DNA from: Scoparia ambigualis
Lineage: Eukaryota; Arthropoda; Insecta; Lepidoptera; Crambidae
NCBI GenBank assembly: GCA_963921215.1
Contig: OY992502.1
Span: 32,299,264 to 32,363,263, forward strand
Direction of reading: 5' to 3'
DNA: 64,000 nucleotides
Shown: in pieces, positions 11,218 to 22,249 of the stretch
Layout of the letters: every line of letters begins with the position of its first letter
Numbering within the stretch: position 1 is the first letter of the stretch
Position numbers and translations under genes: made by a program
Notes under the pieces: model-generated
Seen by the model: only the letters and a program-made list of their open reading frames with translations
Database searches by the model: none
What the model was told of the DNA's origin: nothing

Positions 11218-11340
11218 GGCACTGTAAATTCACCGCACTACTCGCCTACGCTGTGCCGTCCGCCCAAGCGCAAGTGCAGGGCGGGCGCCTTGGTTTATTT
11301 TTATTTATACGAAGTAGATGACCGTAAATCGTACAGTGCC
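11218..11340. mobile_element. Small MITE
   Basis: About 120 bp bounded by inverted GGCACTGTAAATTCACC and GGCACTGTACGATTTACGG ends, with a GC-rich centre (CGTCCGCCCAAGCGCAAG). No coding capacity. Confidence 0.5.
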
Positions 11341-11379
11341 GTAACGTACCTGACGTTATGATAATAAATATTGTAATGT

Positions 11380-13625
11380 CACATTTTGCGTGAAGCGGAA
11401 CACGTACATCATAGTAAAGTAATCTTCATAAATCCATGGTACAGTCCTACACTAAAAAAGGTACTTAGAGAAAAGCAAAAGTATCACTGTAAGTACAAGG
11501 TCTACGGCAAGAAAACTGACCACGAATCTTTCGCATATTGTAGGAAATTAGCTAAAGATCTTGAAGCTGTATGTTACAAAGAGTACATATCCCTTATGGA
11601 GGAATCTATTACTGATAACCCTAAAATGTTTTGGAATTATGTAAACTCATCAAAAAACAGCAAGGGTTCGTATCCTGCCACTATGTACTATGGTGATACT
11701 AGTGCTGACACCGGTGTGGATGTGTGTGAGCTATTTGCTGCATATTTTGAGACGACTTTTCAGCAATCACGTGCTTCTAATATAACTTACCAAATCGAAC
11801 CGAATAATCCAATTATGCTCATAGATAGAATATGTATTGACCCAGAACAAGTTCAGCACTTGCTGAAAGGTCTAGACTTAAATAAAGGCGCCGGTCCCGA
11901 TCATGTTCACCCTATCTTCATAGTAAATTGCGCTTCAGGCTTGACTGAGCCCTTATGTTTACTCTTTAATAAGTCACTGAATGAAGGGGTCATGCCGGAT
12001 TTGTGGAAGAGCGCTTTCGTTACACCAGTCCATAAGAAAGGCAATAAAAATGACGTGTGTAACTACCGCCCTATTTCAAAGTTGAGTATTTTTTCTAAGT
12101 TACTGGAGCGAATAGTCCATCAACAACTTTACTCTGCTTTCAAACCACTACTAACGACTGTCCAGCACGGGTTTGTTGCGAATCGTTCTATCACTTCTAA
12201 TCTGCTTATATTTAGTGACTTTCTTACGTCGAAAATGGATACAGGTGAGGATGTTCATACGATATTCACTAAGTGCTTTGATCGCATTGATCACTCTCTG
12301 CTGTTGGAAAAGCTCTTTTTTGCGGGAGTACACGGTAACTTATTCAGATGGTTCACTTCTTACATACAAAACCGATCCCAATCTGTTGCAATGAATGGTT
12401 ACTCGTCATCATGGATTGTGGTACCTTCAGGGGTCCCACAGGGTTCCATCTTGGGACCACTCTTATTTATAATATTCATTAATGACGTGTCAAACTGTTT
12501 TAAATATTCAGAAATTCTTTTATTTGCTGATGATATGAAAATTTATAAAGAAATAAACAGTGAATCAGATTGTCTCTTACTGCAGGACGACCTGATTAGA
12601 TTTCAAAATTATTGCGTTTTAAATAGACTTGATCTTAATATTAGTAAGTGTTATTCGGTGTTCTTCTCTCGGAAACGAATTAAGTTCAGTTTTAATTATA
12701 GGTTAAAGAATCATGACCTTTGTAATGTGACTCACATGCGAGATCTTGGAATTATCCAAGACTCTAAATTAATATTTGACGAACAAATTGATTACATTGT
12801 TAAGAAAGCCTCTCGAGCACTAGGGTTTCTGAGCAGAACCTGCTCGCAGTTTAATAAAGCCAAAACAATCAAGGTCATTTATTGTTCTCTTGTGGGGAGT
12901 ATTCTGGAATACAACTCGCAAGTTTGGAATCCACGTTATTCTGTATACATAAATCGGTTAGAATCATTACAGAAAAAATTCTTAAAATATTTGGAATATA
13001 AAACAAGGGTTTACGACAAAGACTACAAGGATAAATGTGCTAGACATCACTTGCTTCCTCTGAAGGTCCGTCGAGACATTTCAGATTTATCTAAAATATT
13101 GAAAGGCAAAATCGTACTTCTTGAGCTTGTAAAGTTAAATGTACCACATAGCTCCACCACGCGTAGGAAGTTGAGGCTGCATGTCCCTCGGGTACGAACC
13201 AACTATCGGCAAAATAGCTACCTGACTCGCTCGTGTCGCTTGTTTAATTCTATAAGTGATGACACTGACATAGACTTGTTCTGCGACGGCACTGTTGCGC
13301 TGAAGCGAGCCCTGGCAGCCAAATTATTTTCATGTTACGGTAATGTTGAGTAGCATTCGGACTTGTTTATGAGAGTATCTTAGGTAGTACTTATTACTGC
13401 GATTATGTTTGTTTTGCAGAGAGCATGTGAGTAATGTGCGGCTCTAATTTTGGTTGTGTACTGCTATTATTATTATTTTTTTTAACTGTATGTGGAAACT
13501 TGTAATTAGCTTTTGAATATTTACTTTACATGTATCATGCATAATTATGTAAGCAGTAAGTTTTCCTTAATAAATAAAATAAAAATAAAATAAAAATAAA
13601 TAAATAATTAAATAAAAATAAATCC
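11380..13625 (+). mobile_element. 5'-truncated CR1/Jockey-type LINE with long ORF2
   Basis: A plus-strand LINE lacking the endonuclease. ORF2 remnant 11386-13353, then a 3' UTR of about 215 nt and an AAATA/AAATAA-rich tail at about 13568-13623. The 5' boundary is close to 11380; no target duplication was identified. Confidence 0.8.
11386..13353 (+). pseudogene. LINE reverse transcriptase, long open frame with damaged motif A
   Basis: 655 codons open from a non-ATG start, so this is the 3' part of an ORF2 that would copy LINE RNA into DNA at the target. Visible: the linker region (NPWYSPTLKKVLREK), LNKGAGPDHVHP, NYRPISKLSIFSKLLE, HGFVANRSITSN, motif A at about residue 292 (HTIFTKCFDRIDH), motif B about residue 348 (SGVPQGSILGP), motif C about residue 380 (LLFADDMKIY), and the C-terminal LESLQKKF region. 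Motif A normally reads YTDF before the lysine; here the Asp-bearing part is missing, apparently a small in-frame deletion, so the enzyme should be inactive although the frame is intact. Confidence 0.8.
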
Positions 13626-13724
13626 CAAAGGTGTTGCTAAACGCAAAACTTGAGAATGGCGCGGCCGATTTAACTGATTCTTGTTTTGTTGTGTTTTAAT
13701 GGTCTGGAGGTTATATGAAAAAAT

Positions 13725-14400
13725 TAAAATTAAAAACCTTTTTAAAAACAAGCTTTAAAAAAAAGAAAAATACAAACTTTTATTATCAACTTATAACGTC
13801 GTTACACAATTTATATGATTTAAAAGGTTGTCGCGAGATTCAGTAAGTACTCGTATTTAACTATACTTAGATTGAAAATTTTAATCAATCACATCAAGTT
13901 ATTTAATTTACTTTTTTATTTATATAAGTAAATCTTGCGACAACCTTTTATATCATACAAGCGGCCGCTCGCGGTTTCACCCGCGTGGTTCCCGTTCCCG
14001 TGGAAATATCGGGATAAAAAGTATAATATGTGTTAAACCAGGTTATAAACTATCTGTATGCCGAATTTCATCCAAATCCATTCAGTATTTTCTACGTGAA
14101 AGAGTAACAAACATCCATCTATACGTTCCCGTGGGAATATCGGGATAAAAAGTATCCTATATGTTAATCCAGGTTATAAACTATCTGTCTGCCGAATTTC
14201 ATCCAAATCCATTCAGTAGTTTTTACGTGAAAGAGTAACAAATATCAATCCATAGTTACAAACTTTTGCGTTTATAATATTAGTTGGAAGTAGGATAAAT
14301 TGTGTAACGACGTTATAAGTTGATAGTAAAAGTTTATTTTTCTCTTTTTAGCGCATATAAAAGCTTGTTTTTTAAAAAGGTTTTTTAATTTTAATTTATT
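13725..14400. mobile_element. Foldback/MITE with nested Helitron copies
   Basis: Outer inverted arms at about 13725-13815 and 14296-14400 (TTATAACGTCGTTACACAA and its complement; ACAAGCTT). Inside is a second inverted pair at about 13816-13845 and 13926-13955 (AAAAGGTTGTCGCGA versus TCTTGCGACAACCTTTT). Two Helitron fragments lie within. Confidence 0.65.
13961..14288 (-). mobile_element. Two adjacent Lep1-type Helitron fragments
   Basis: GCGGCCGCTCGCGGTTTCAC begins the first; the block ATATCGGGATAAAAAGTA followed by the GCCGAATTTCATCCAAAT block occurs twice (about 14000-14085 and 14130-14220), so this is a partial head-to-tail duplication ending GTTTATAATATTAGTTGGA. Confidence 0.7.
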
Positions 14401-14419
14401 TTTTACTTTTTAGTATTGG

Positions 14420-14800
14420 ATTAAGAGTCATCTAGCAATAAAGTGCTCGAAAAGACAAATCCAACGAACCCAAACTCGATGAGTTTCCGCCGTTTCGTTT
14501 AAGAGTTCTTATGGCCACCTCCCGACTCTATCATCAGGACCCTGGACATCATCTAGCACTGAAGTGCTCTAAAAGACAAATCCAACGAACCCAAACTTGA
14601 TGCGATTCCGCCGTTTCGTTTAAGAGTTCTTATGGCCACCTCCAGGCTCCATCATCAGATCACATCAATGGTACCATAACATTGCATTGTCATCGTATTT
14701 ACATAAGTATACCAAATTTCAGCTCAATCAGGTGAGTAGAACTGGTCTTAAATTCAGTTGCAAGATTTGTCCCACACTAACACACAAGACACAAGGTACT
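14420..14800. repeat. 120-bp tandem repeat element, two units
   Basis: Two units about 120 bp apart share the AAAGACAAATCCAACGAACC, TTCCGCCGTTTCGTTTAAG and ATCATCAG blocks, followed by a unique tail containing CATAACATTGCATTGTCATC. The same tail follows five similar units at 52450-53175. Confidence 0.65.
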
Positions 14801-15151
14801 AAGTCAAATAAAAGCTTGTAAAAAAATCCAGTTTGTAATTGTTAGCGCAAGATTTGCATTAAATAATATAGGTAGGTAGGTACATATACAAATAATTATA
14901 GTCAAGCAATAATTATGCAACAACAAAAGTCGAACACAAATGTTATTTTTTTAAATGCCTTTATCTGACCCAATACTGCGAAAAGCCTTACATTATTGAA
15001 ATCAAGTCATCAGTTCATTTGTTGATTGGTAATTAATGTTTTTATCGCTTGGTTGGTGATCACAAACACGGAATGGAAAAGACTCTGAAAAACTGTCTAA
15101 ATTAAAACTTTTCTTTTAATGTCGCTCGGAACAATGACTTGATCTGTAAAA

Positions 15152-15346
15152 CTAGCGGCGGCTCGCGGTTTTATCCGCGTGGTTCCCCGTGGGAATATCT
15201 AGATAAAAAGTATCCTATGTGTTAATCCAGGTTATAAACTATCTGTATGCCGAATTTCATCCAAATCCATTCAGTAGTTTTTACGTGAAAGAGTAACAAA
15301 CATCCATCCATACTTACAAACTTTCGCCTTTATAATATTAGTGTGA
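15152..15346 (-). mobile_element. Lep1-type Helitron fragment
   Basis: Minus-strand copy from CTAGCGGCGGCTCGCGG to TATAATATTAGTGTGA with all internal family blocks. Close to full length for this non-autonomous family. Confidence 0.75.
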
Positions 15347-15426
15347 TGTGATTCTAGGCACAGAAGCTCAACCACTAACACCTTAAATAAGTTTTAATGA
15401 TAATCTATTTAAATAAAAATCAATTG

Positions 15427-15780
15427 AGGAGCTCGATGGCGCAGCGGCTAGGCTAGCTAGCACGTTCGGCTTGCGATCTTGCCCGCTAAGCAATATCAAT
15501 CAATCAAAAGTTTATTGCAAAAAAGTGTACATGTTAGTGACAATTATTATAAAGAAGTGCATAAAACTTAGTTAACGTTTGGGTATCGGAAATTCGAAGA
15601 CAGTTTTTATACTTAATTATATAAGTCTAAGAAGAAGTCTAAGAAGTAAACAGTAAGTCGGGTCGCTGGATGGGTGACCAAATTAAAAACATCTAGAGCT
15701 CCTCCGTTCTTTAGTAGGCACGGAAAGCCGTTTGTCCCGATATTGTCGTCGAAAGATGTCAGTCGTTAAAACGGGGATAC
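15427..15780 (+). mobile_element. SINE family S1 copy interrupted by a LINE tail
   Basis: Head GGAGCTCGATGGCGCAGCGG at 15427 and the body block GTCGCTGGATGGGTGACC at about 15662 are separated by about 165 bp (15492-15655) that begins TATCAATCAATCAAAAG, a LINE 3' tail in minus orientation. Confidence 0.65.
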
Positions 15781-16104
15781 CTTTCGTTGACATAACGTGT
15801 TTATTCCTAAAATAGTTTGACATAACGAAAACTAATTATAATTGAGGGTAATATATTTATGCATAATTATAATTAGCATAATGTTTTTAGGAATAGTGTA
15901 TAGTCGCATAATAGTATTTCATCATTAAATTTTATAGGATCATTAAATTTTTATTTATTAAATGAATAAAAAATTGTTGATGATTTTCATGCAAATTTTA
16001 TAAAGTTACTTACATATATCTGTATATAAACATAACAATTAGGTAGTATACGAGTGTTATAATGTAAGTATTCTATTTTCTATATTATATTTATCCTATG
16101 TTAT

Positions 16105-16770
16105 ACAGAGCGTCCCACGGATATGCCACATGGAGGGAAAGTACCTTGAATATTGTAGATGGAACATTTTACTGAAAGAAGACAATATTTGAGTTTAATA
16201 AACAATTTAAACTGCATAGATAGATATTTAAATAATTACATGGTTGAACCGGGAATCGAACCCGTTACATGACAAAAATAATCATCCTGTAGCTTTATCA
16301 TACCGATCGATGGGCTTCAACATAAGGATTATATTTTGCTAAATAAAATATTGTCACAAATAAAAGGAAGACCATGAATTTTAACATTTGATGTGAAATT
16401 TTGTTCAGAAAAATGAAAAGTTGACATTGCCATACAACTGATATTGAAATAAATACATACATAAATTGATTAATTTTGTATTAAAAATGTTAAAATTCAT
16501 GGTCTTCCTTTTATTTGTGACACTATGTTATGTAGCAAAAAATAATCCTTATGATGAAGCCTTTCGATCGGTGTGATAAAGCTAAAAGATGATTATTTTT
16601 CTCATGTAACGGGTTCGATTCCCGGTTCAACCATGTAATTATTTAAATATCTATGGATGCAGTTTAAATTGTTTTTTAAATTCAAATAATGTCTTCTTTC
16701 AGTAAAATGTTCCATCTACAATATTCAAGGTACTTTCCCTCCATGTGGCATATCCGTGGGACGCCCTTTA
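16105..16770. mobile_element. Palindromic MITE related to the mariner-like element
   Basis: A 666-bp element made almost entirely of two inverted arms of about 285 bp (16105-16392 and 16485-16770) around an AT-rich centre. Arms share with the arms at 4385-4628 the order GGAGGG..AA.TACCTT, TTTTACTGAAAG, CCGGGAATCGAACC and CCGATCG, so it looks like a non-autonomous relative. Each arm carries the B-box-like GGGTTCGATTCCCGG. TA dinucleotides flank both ends. Confidence 0.75.
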
Positions 16771-16804
16771 TAGTGTCAAAGTAGGTTTAGGAGGATAGTG
16801 AACC

Positions 16805-16935
16805 GTTATAACGCACCAACGCGCATTGGGTCTGCGTGGTGGGTTATTATGGCCCAACCTCTCCAAGTGATGTCATCCATTTGGGGAGGCCTGTTGCCAG
16901 ACGTGGGACGTTTATAGGCTGATGATTTGATGTTT
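16805..16935 (+). repeat. SINE family S1 fragment
   Basis: Holds GGGTTATTATGGCCCAA, the CACGTGG/GGGAGGCCTGT-type block, GACGTTTATAGGCTGATGAT; equals the 3' half of the S1 copies at 9013 and 29843. Confidence 0.5.
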
Positions 16936-17652
16936 TTTTATTTGAAAAATCCATTGCCTAGAATGTATGTTTGCTCATCACGAATTATAATTTTTTGTAA
17001 ATAACATCAACGTATTACGGTCGTTAACGGTACAAAATTCTTACCTAGTACGAACAGACAGGAAGCATCGCCCAAGCCCTACAATACCTTGGAACAGAAC
17101 GACGGTCTCGAAGAACGTCATATCGACACCCAATATGAATAACATTGTAACTCAATGTGTCATAGTTTTCAGCACAGCCATTTTAATATTTTTTTAAAGT
17201 TTATTATTTATTTGCAGCTGTTGTATTATAGTTAGTCTATACAATTTTAGGTATCATATACTGATTTTAATTGCTTTTTAAAATGAAATATATGCCATTT
17301 TGATAAAACAACTGCAAGTATGACTTTTGCAATGTTACAATATACAGATATTAAGTATTTTTTAAATGAAAATCATCGTAACTAACATTACAATGGGGTC
17401 ATGCAAACATTTGAAAGTATTTTTCAGCATATTTAATTGTAACTTATTTTACAATCACGTATTTTACTGACGAAAGGAAAATATTTATTGAATAATATTG
17501 TAAGCAACATTACAACGTGTATTAATGCTACTTTTGGTTGAAAAAACATGGTAAGTACTATTAAAGAAAATAATAAAAATCAATGTGTAATACATATTTT
17601 AAAGAAAAGAATAAAAATCACTGACCACCAGCATGGTAAAAAATAGCTACAA

Positions 17653-20066
17653 TTAGTCTTCAATGTCAGAATCAACCGTATTAGTAACGGTGTTTGAGTG
17701 CGGCAAGTTTACATAAAACATTCTGTATTGTTCTGGAATTGCACCGCTGGAGCATAAGCTCATCAAGTCCTTGTATTTGCTTTGAGTGATTGGGTGTAAG
17801 CTTTCATACGCTATAGCTAAATTATGACTCCACAACGTATCCAAATTTTTGTTTTTATTCAGTCGTCTGGTCTTTACTTTGTGGTAGTCCAAATCAATCC
17901 AATTTAGTAGATCGCTATAAAAATCATTTTGAAAGTTTATAATATTTGGACTTTGCATATTAATTTCAATATAATTAACTTTTGACCACATCATTTTCAT
18001 TTTATCCTTGTCCAATTCCCAATTCGGAACTAAGTTCAGCAACAACTTGAAGTCAAATATATCATTTTGATTGACCTCTTTCACGGCGTATGGTTTGCCT
18101 GTACTTTTAGCACAGCGTATGAGAGTGTACCATTGTTGTGGTACATAAACCACTTGATTTTTCTTACGTCGCTCTATAAGAGCATGCATTGAGTCTCCTT
18201 CTGATTGGGAATGGCCAACTTCAAAAAAACTGTGTTTAATATTCACTCCAAATATTTTTGAAGCATAAGCATACATTAGAAATATGATTCGATTTCTGTT
18301 CTGGCCACTGCAGCAATCGGAATAGAATCGGAATTCTTTTATACCTTGTGAAGCCTTCTGTTTTATAAAGTCGAATAGAAAGCTAGCAATTTCGTTAGGG
18401 CCTTTTTTCCCAATGCATTCGTCCCACACATAACAGTGACCTTCTGCAGATCCGATGTCATAAATTGTGAAATTGAATACTTGAAATTTTCTTTTGTAAT
18501 AGAAGGTTGAAACATCGGACTGAGGAGTAGTTAAAATTTTTTGTAAGTCAAAACATGCTGTAATCAATGTTTTCTTCAATTGTTTGGCTTCAGCCTTATC
18601 GTTTTCTTTTATTTCACGTACGATAGATTTATTTGCTATATGTAATGCATAATCAATTGCTGTGGTTTCTTTTTCTGACTCTGAAGCTTTTTGGTGAACC
18701 TCACATTTTAAACATTGGTCTTTCTTTGGTTTGAAGAAATCTATATTAAATTCTTTATAAAATATTTGTCTGTACTGTTCTTGGGTAGCTTTAGCATCAT
18801 TAGGTTTATTTTCAGTCATCCATTCGGCATAGAGAGAGTACAGTTTAGGAAAATTAAGTGATTCTTCAAAATAAAGTTTCGATGTTCTTTGCCTTACATA
18901 ATGTGACTCCTTGACTGGAATTGAATTTATGTGTTGACGAACTGAAATCTTGATATTTTCATTTATTGCATTCCCCCTATTACAATGCTTACCACGCCTG
19001 TCATTTGGAATGACTTCTTCATTACTTTCGTCCATTTTTTTGAACATCGTGGTTATCCACATGTCTGTGATACTGAATGTGTCTAAAAACATTTTTTTAC
19101 ATACTCTCATTTTTTCTCCCAGAGCAGGTAAGTAATACTCATAAGTATATTGGCGTCTAGAATTAATGTTATTCAGTTGTACTGTTTTTCGTTGTACTCT
19201 AGTTAAAAACCGAGATAAATACAAAACTTGTTTGTCGTGATCACCCATTGCCCAAAATAGTGTGAATAAGTTTGTTCGGTGATCATTTGAAATATTTGTG
19301 TGACATTTTCTTATGCAATCTTTATCAGTTTTACATCCGGGTCCCAACGCTCTCTTTTTAACTAATTTTCCTTTTTTGTTAGTATATTCTAATCCCAAAT
19401 TTCGAAGTGTTTTTAACTTATTCATTTTCCAATTCTTTGGATCTCTTTGCCTTTTTCTACCAGGACAACTTTTTTTTGGATATACTCTTTTCGTTGACTT
19501 ACTAATTTTGTCCCTATCATTCGCGGAGGAACATGGATCAGTTGGAATCTGTGGTTCTCGCCTTTCGGAGCTGCACGATGGATCTTCATTAGTGAGTAAG
19601 GGTTCTTCTTGGTGCAAAGTGTCAGTCATAATTGGAACTTCTAAATTACTGGAAGTACTAGAACGAGACACATTTTGATGTGAGGAGCCGATCGAACATG
19701 GATCTGTATTTATAGCTGGATCCTGTCTTTTCATACTGCACGACGACAGATCTTCATTGTTGAATATAGGTTCTTCTTGGTCTAAAATATCAGTCATAAT
19801 TGGGGCTTTTAAATTACTGGCAGTACTAGACAGAGACAAATTTTGATGAGAGGAGCCAATCGAACATGGATCTGTTGTTGTAATATCTAATTTACGTCTT
19901 TCCGGATTGCACGATTGATCCACATTATTGAGTATATCAGGTGAAACAGGAACATTTTTAGTCGTTGCTGGAGTTACATTAAATGTTGAAAACCCAACAT
20001 TATTATCCACATTCAAATCCTTGTTAGTTGTTTTCTTATTATCTACCTCAGCAGTTATATCAGAAT
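17653..20066 (-). CDS. Transposase exon 6 (catalytic domain)
   Basis: 2414 nt: two nucleotides completing an Asp codon, then 804 codons including the stop at 17653-17655. No internal stop. N-terminal third is low-complexity Ser/Asp/Pro with repeated TDPCSIGSSHQN; the C-terminal two thirds are the conserved transposase body. Confidence 0.85.
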
Positions 20067-21624
20067 CTAAAAAAAAATAGATTAAATAAAATAAAATGTC
20101 GAGTAAAGTACATAATAGATAAAATACTTAATAGCATGAAAGTACCTAAGCAGAAGTAACTGTTTTGGTTTGAAGCTACTCCAACTCCCAAATCGTTAAG
20201 AGTAATCAATGGATTAATTTCCATGTTATTTTCATCTGCGTGTACTTGACAATCACTTAAGATATCAGAGCAATTAGAATCTGAAAAAAAAACACAAATC
20301 ATTTTAATAGATAAACTATCACACTAAATTTGAAAATTTGTGAACGAATCAAAACGTTTCGGTAAATAGGTATTCAATTTGTTACTTTTTAAAGTAACAC
20401 GAACCATTATACTGAGCTCTGGGATCTTGAAGCTGAGGAGGTAGATATTCGTCAGATAATTCATCAGCTGAAAAATCACCATCATCGTCTTCTGAACAGG
20501 CGTAATGAATGGAACGATTACGCCGTCTTAGTTTTCTTTTAAACTTTATTAATTCTGCACCTTATAAAACAAAAAGCATAAAATGGAGATACATAAGATT
20601 TATTTTTACAAACATAAAATGTATATTTAAGTAAAATTTGTTCGATTCCCGCCTGAGGTTGTCGGCTTTTTTCAGTGTTTAAAATTTTACTTAAGTATAT
20701 TTAAGCGTTAATAAAACGCTAAAATATAAAACATTAATAAAATGTATATTTACTAAATAAATAAAAATAATACCAACCATCGATTACTTCAAATTGATCT
20801 CTGTTGCGTTTCTTACCAATTTCCATTTGATTTAGAGTATCGTCATTTGCAGTATTTGTAGATTCTGTGAATTAGATAATCATAAATTATCTTTATTAAT
20901 TCACTAATAAAATAACTTTAATTCTAGAGACACTGAGTCTCCGTCTGGTTTCCCTCGGTAAAAAGTAGCCTAGGTACATACCTAAATACTTTCTTAATAA
21001 ACTCGTGCTTGATCTACCTAACAAATACACACGCACAGCAACCCCCAACTTTCATATTATTAATATAGTACCTGGATGACCGTTTTTTTTTCAACGATGT
21101 TTTCTAAAAATTAAACCTAGTTAGATCGATTTATCGCCCCTGAAAACTCCTGCATACCAAATTTCATGAAAATCGTTGGAGCCGTTTCCGAGATTCCGAT
21201 TATATATATATACAAGAATTGCTCGTTTAAAGGTATTGGATAGATAGATAGATAGATTAGAAATGAATTATTACTAGACACAAAACAAATATATTATGGT
21301 TACCATTTAAACAAGAATAAAACCAACCGTGAAGTACTTCAAAATGATCACTGTTGCGTTTTTTAGAGATCTCCATTTGATTTGAATTCTCGTCTTTTGA
21401 AGTGTCGGTACTTTCTGTAAATCAAATAAGCTTATCCTGATTGTATGTTTATCTAGATACTAATGATTTTGTTTTTATAACAAGTGACAAAGACAAGTGA
21501 AAATCAAAACAAATAAAACTTTTAGGTTATAAAGAAGTCAAAGGCGGTAGGTAATACTTGTGTTTTTAGCTTACCTATTGATTCCACAGCTGAGACATCT
21601 TTTTTTTTAACAAGGCTCACCATG
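17653..21624 (-). CDS. Transposase of the 17124-22239 element, six exons
   Basis: Phase-consistent exons: 21624-21575, 21414-21328, 20864-20778, 20560-20405, 20280-20146, 20066-17653, about 975 residues. Exons 2-5 give a charged N-terminal part with KKRN repeats, a basic KFKRKLRRRNRS cluster (possible nuclear signal) and an acidic stretch. The last exon carries 56-residue repeats (about residues 45-170 of its 787-codon ATG-less frame), a Cys-rich GPGCKTDKDCIRKC segment, a CLKCEVHQ zinc-like pair (about 432), FTIYD (about 519), FYSDCCSGQNRN (about 565) and EVGHSQSEGDSMHALIE (about 604), the likely catalytic D-D-E/D. Exon 1 has ATG at 21624-21622, but its run of ten A puts it one base out of frame. 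Confidence 0.75.
20146..20280 (-). CDS. Transposase exon 5
   Basis: 135 nt between a TTTTTTTCAG acceptor and a GTACTT donor; reads SNCSDILSDCQVHADEN.. to NSYFCL, in phase with both neighbours. Acidic, no known domain. Confidence 0.65.
20405..20560 (-). CDS. Transposase exon 4 (basic then acidic segment)
   Basis: 156 nt, in phase with its neighbours (split Gly and Asp codons). Reads AELIKFKRKLRRRNRSIHY, then SEDDDGDFSADELSDEYLP. The basic run could be a nuclear localisation signal. Confidence 0.65.
20600..20740. repeat. Hairpin with B-box-like core inside transposase intron 3
   Basis: TATATTTAAGTAAAATTT at about 20623 and AAATTTTACTTAAGTATATT at about 20683 are inverted repeats around a core containing GTTCGATTCCCGCC, which resembles a tRNA T-arm. 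A second pair (AGCGTT..AACGCT) follows. Confidence 0.5.
20778..20864 (-). CDS. Transposase exon 3 (duplicate of exon 2)
   Basis: 87 nt, same length and phase as exon 2, reading STNTANDDTLNQMEIGKKRN then DQFEVID. Both exons share the ..QMEI.KKRN.D.FEV pattern and similar donor flanks (GGTTGGT), so they arose by exon duplication. Confidence 0.7.
21328..21414 (-). CDS. Transposase exon 2
   Basis: 87 nt reading STDTSKDENSNQMEISKKRN then SDHFEVLH; TTTACAG acceptor and GGTTGG donor. In phase with exon 3. Confidence 0.7.
21575..21624 (-). CDS. Transposase exon 1 (start codon, homopolymer frameshift)
   Basis: ATG at 21624-21622 reads MVSLVKKK into a run of ten A (plus-strand T at 21600-21609 region), then DVSAVESI up to the GTAAGC donor, but only if the run is nine A; with ten the downstream frame is lost. 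Either an assembly error, a slippage-prone site or a real inactivation. Confidence 0.5.
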
Positions 21625-22249
21625 AGCCTCCCACGAAACATCACTGACACAATATTCACAATAAAAACCACAATTAAACCACAATTAATGTTCACTATCA
21701 CTGGAGCACAACATTCACTGAGCAGAAACCTGACAGTAATAGCGGTTATGTTTACGAATAAAAATATTGCTCGCCAACAATAACATCGGATATGATGATA
21801 CTATTATATTCAAATGACGTACTTGTAACTTGATCTGGATGTCAACACCACAACTGTCTTTACAATTGTATCATTTTAAATAAAGTGTTTAACGTTTAGT
21901 AGAATAACATGATAACTTAAATTACGATTTTATCAATATGTTAATTTGTTGCAATTTAAAATGAATAACATTGTATGTGAATTTGCAATTACTGTAACAC
22001 TAAAAAACCCTTGTCACCAAATATTTTGTGTACTGTAACTTCATCTACAATAATACTTCAATGGAAACATTATTAATTTTCAATTACAATGAAATTATAT
22101 TGTTTCACAAAAATAGTTGTTATTGTCATAGAAATATGGTTCAAAGACAGAAAATTAAGTCTGACCTTGTTGAATTCATACGTCATAAAGTTGTACAAAC
22201 GTGTAATTAAAGTTACAATGTTGTTCATATTGGGTGTCGATATCTGCCA

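Larger units (their letters stand above)
17124..22239 (-). mobile_element. Complete DNA transposon with multi-exon transposase (Sola-like, tentative)
   Basis: A 5116-bp element with inverted ends of about 29 bp: CGACACCCAATATGAATAAC on the left and CGACACCCAATATGAACAAC on the right, followed by ATTGTAACT in both. The 4-bp palindrome ATAT is duplicated at 17120-17123 and 22240-22243. Copies of an AACATTGTAA/AACATTACAA motif recur inside the ends (about 17141, 17331, 17393, 17505, 21967, 22211), possible transposase sites. One minus-strand gene fills the centre. The 4-bp palindromic duplication and the SDCC..GQN motif of the protein suggest the Sola superfamily, but this is from memory of that family. 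Confidence 0.8.

Noticed and set aside
13353..13625. Microsatellite of AAATA units as an independent feature
   Set aside because: It is the 3' tail of the LINE ending there.
17653..20016. 787-codon ORF as a conserved host gene
   Set aside because: It lies between matching inverted ends and a 4-bp target duplication, so it is a transposase gene.
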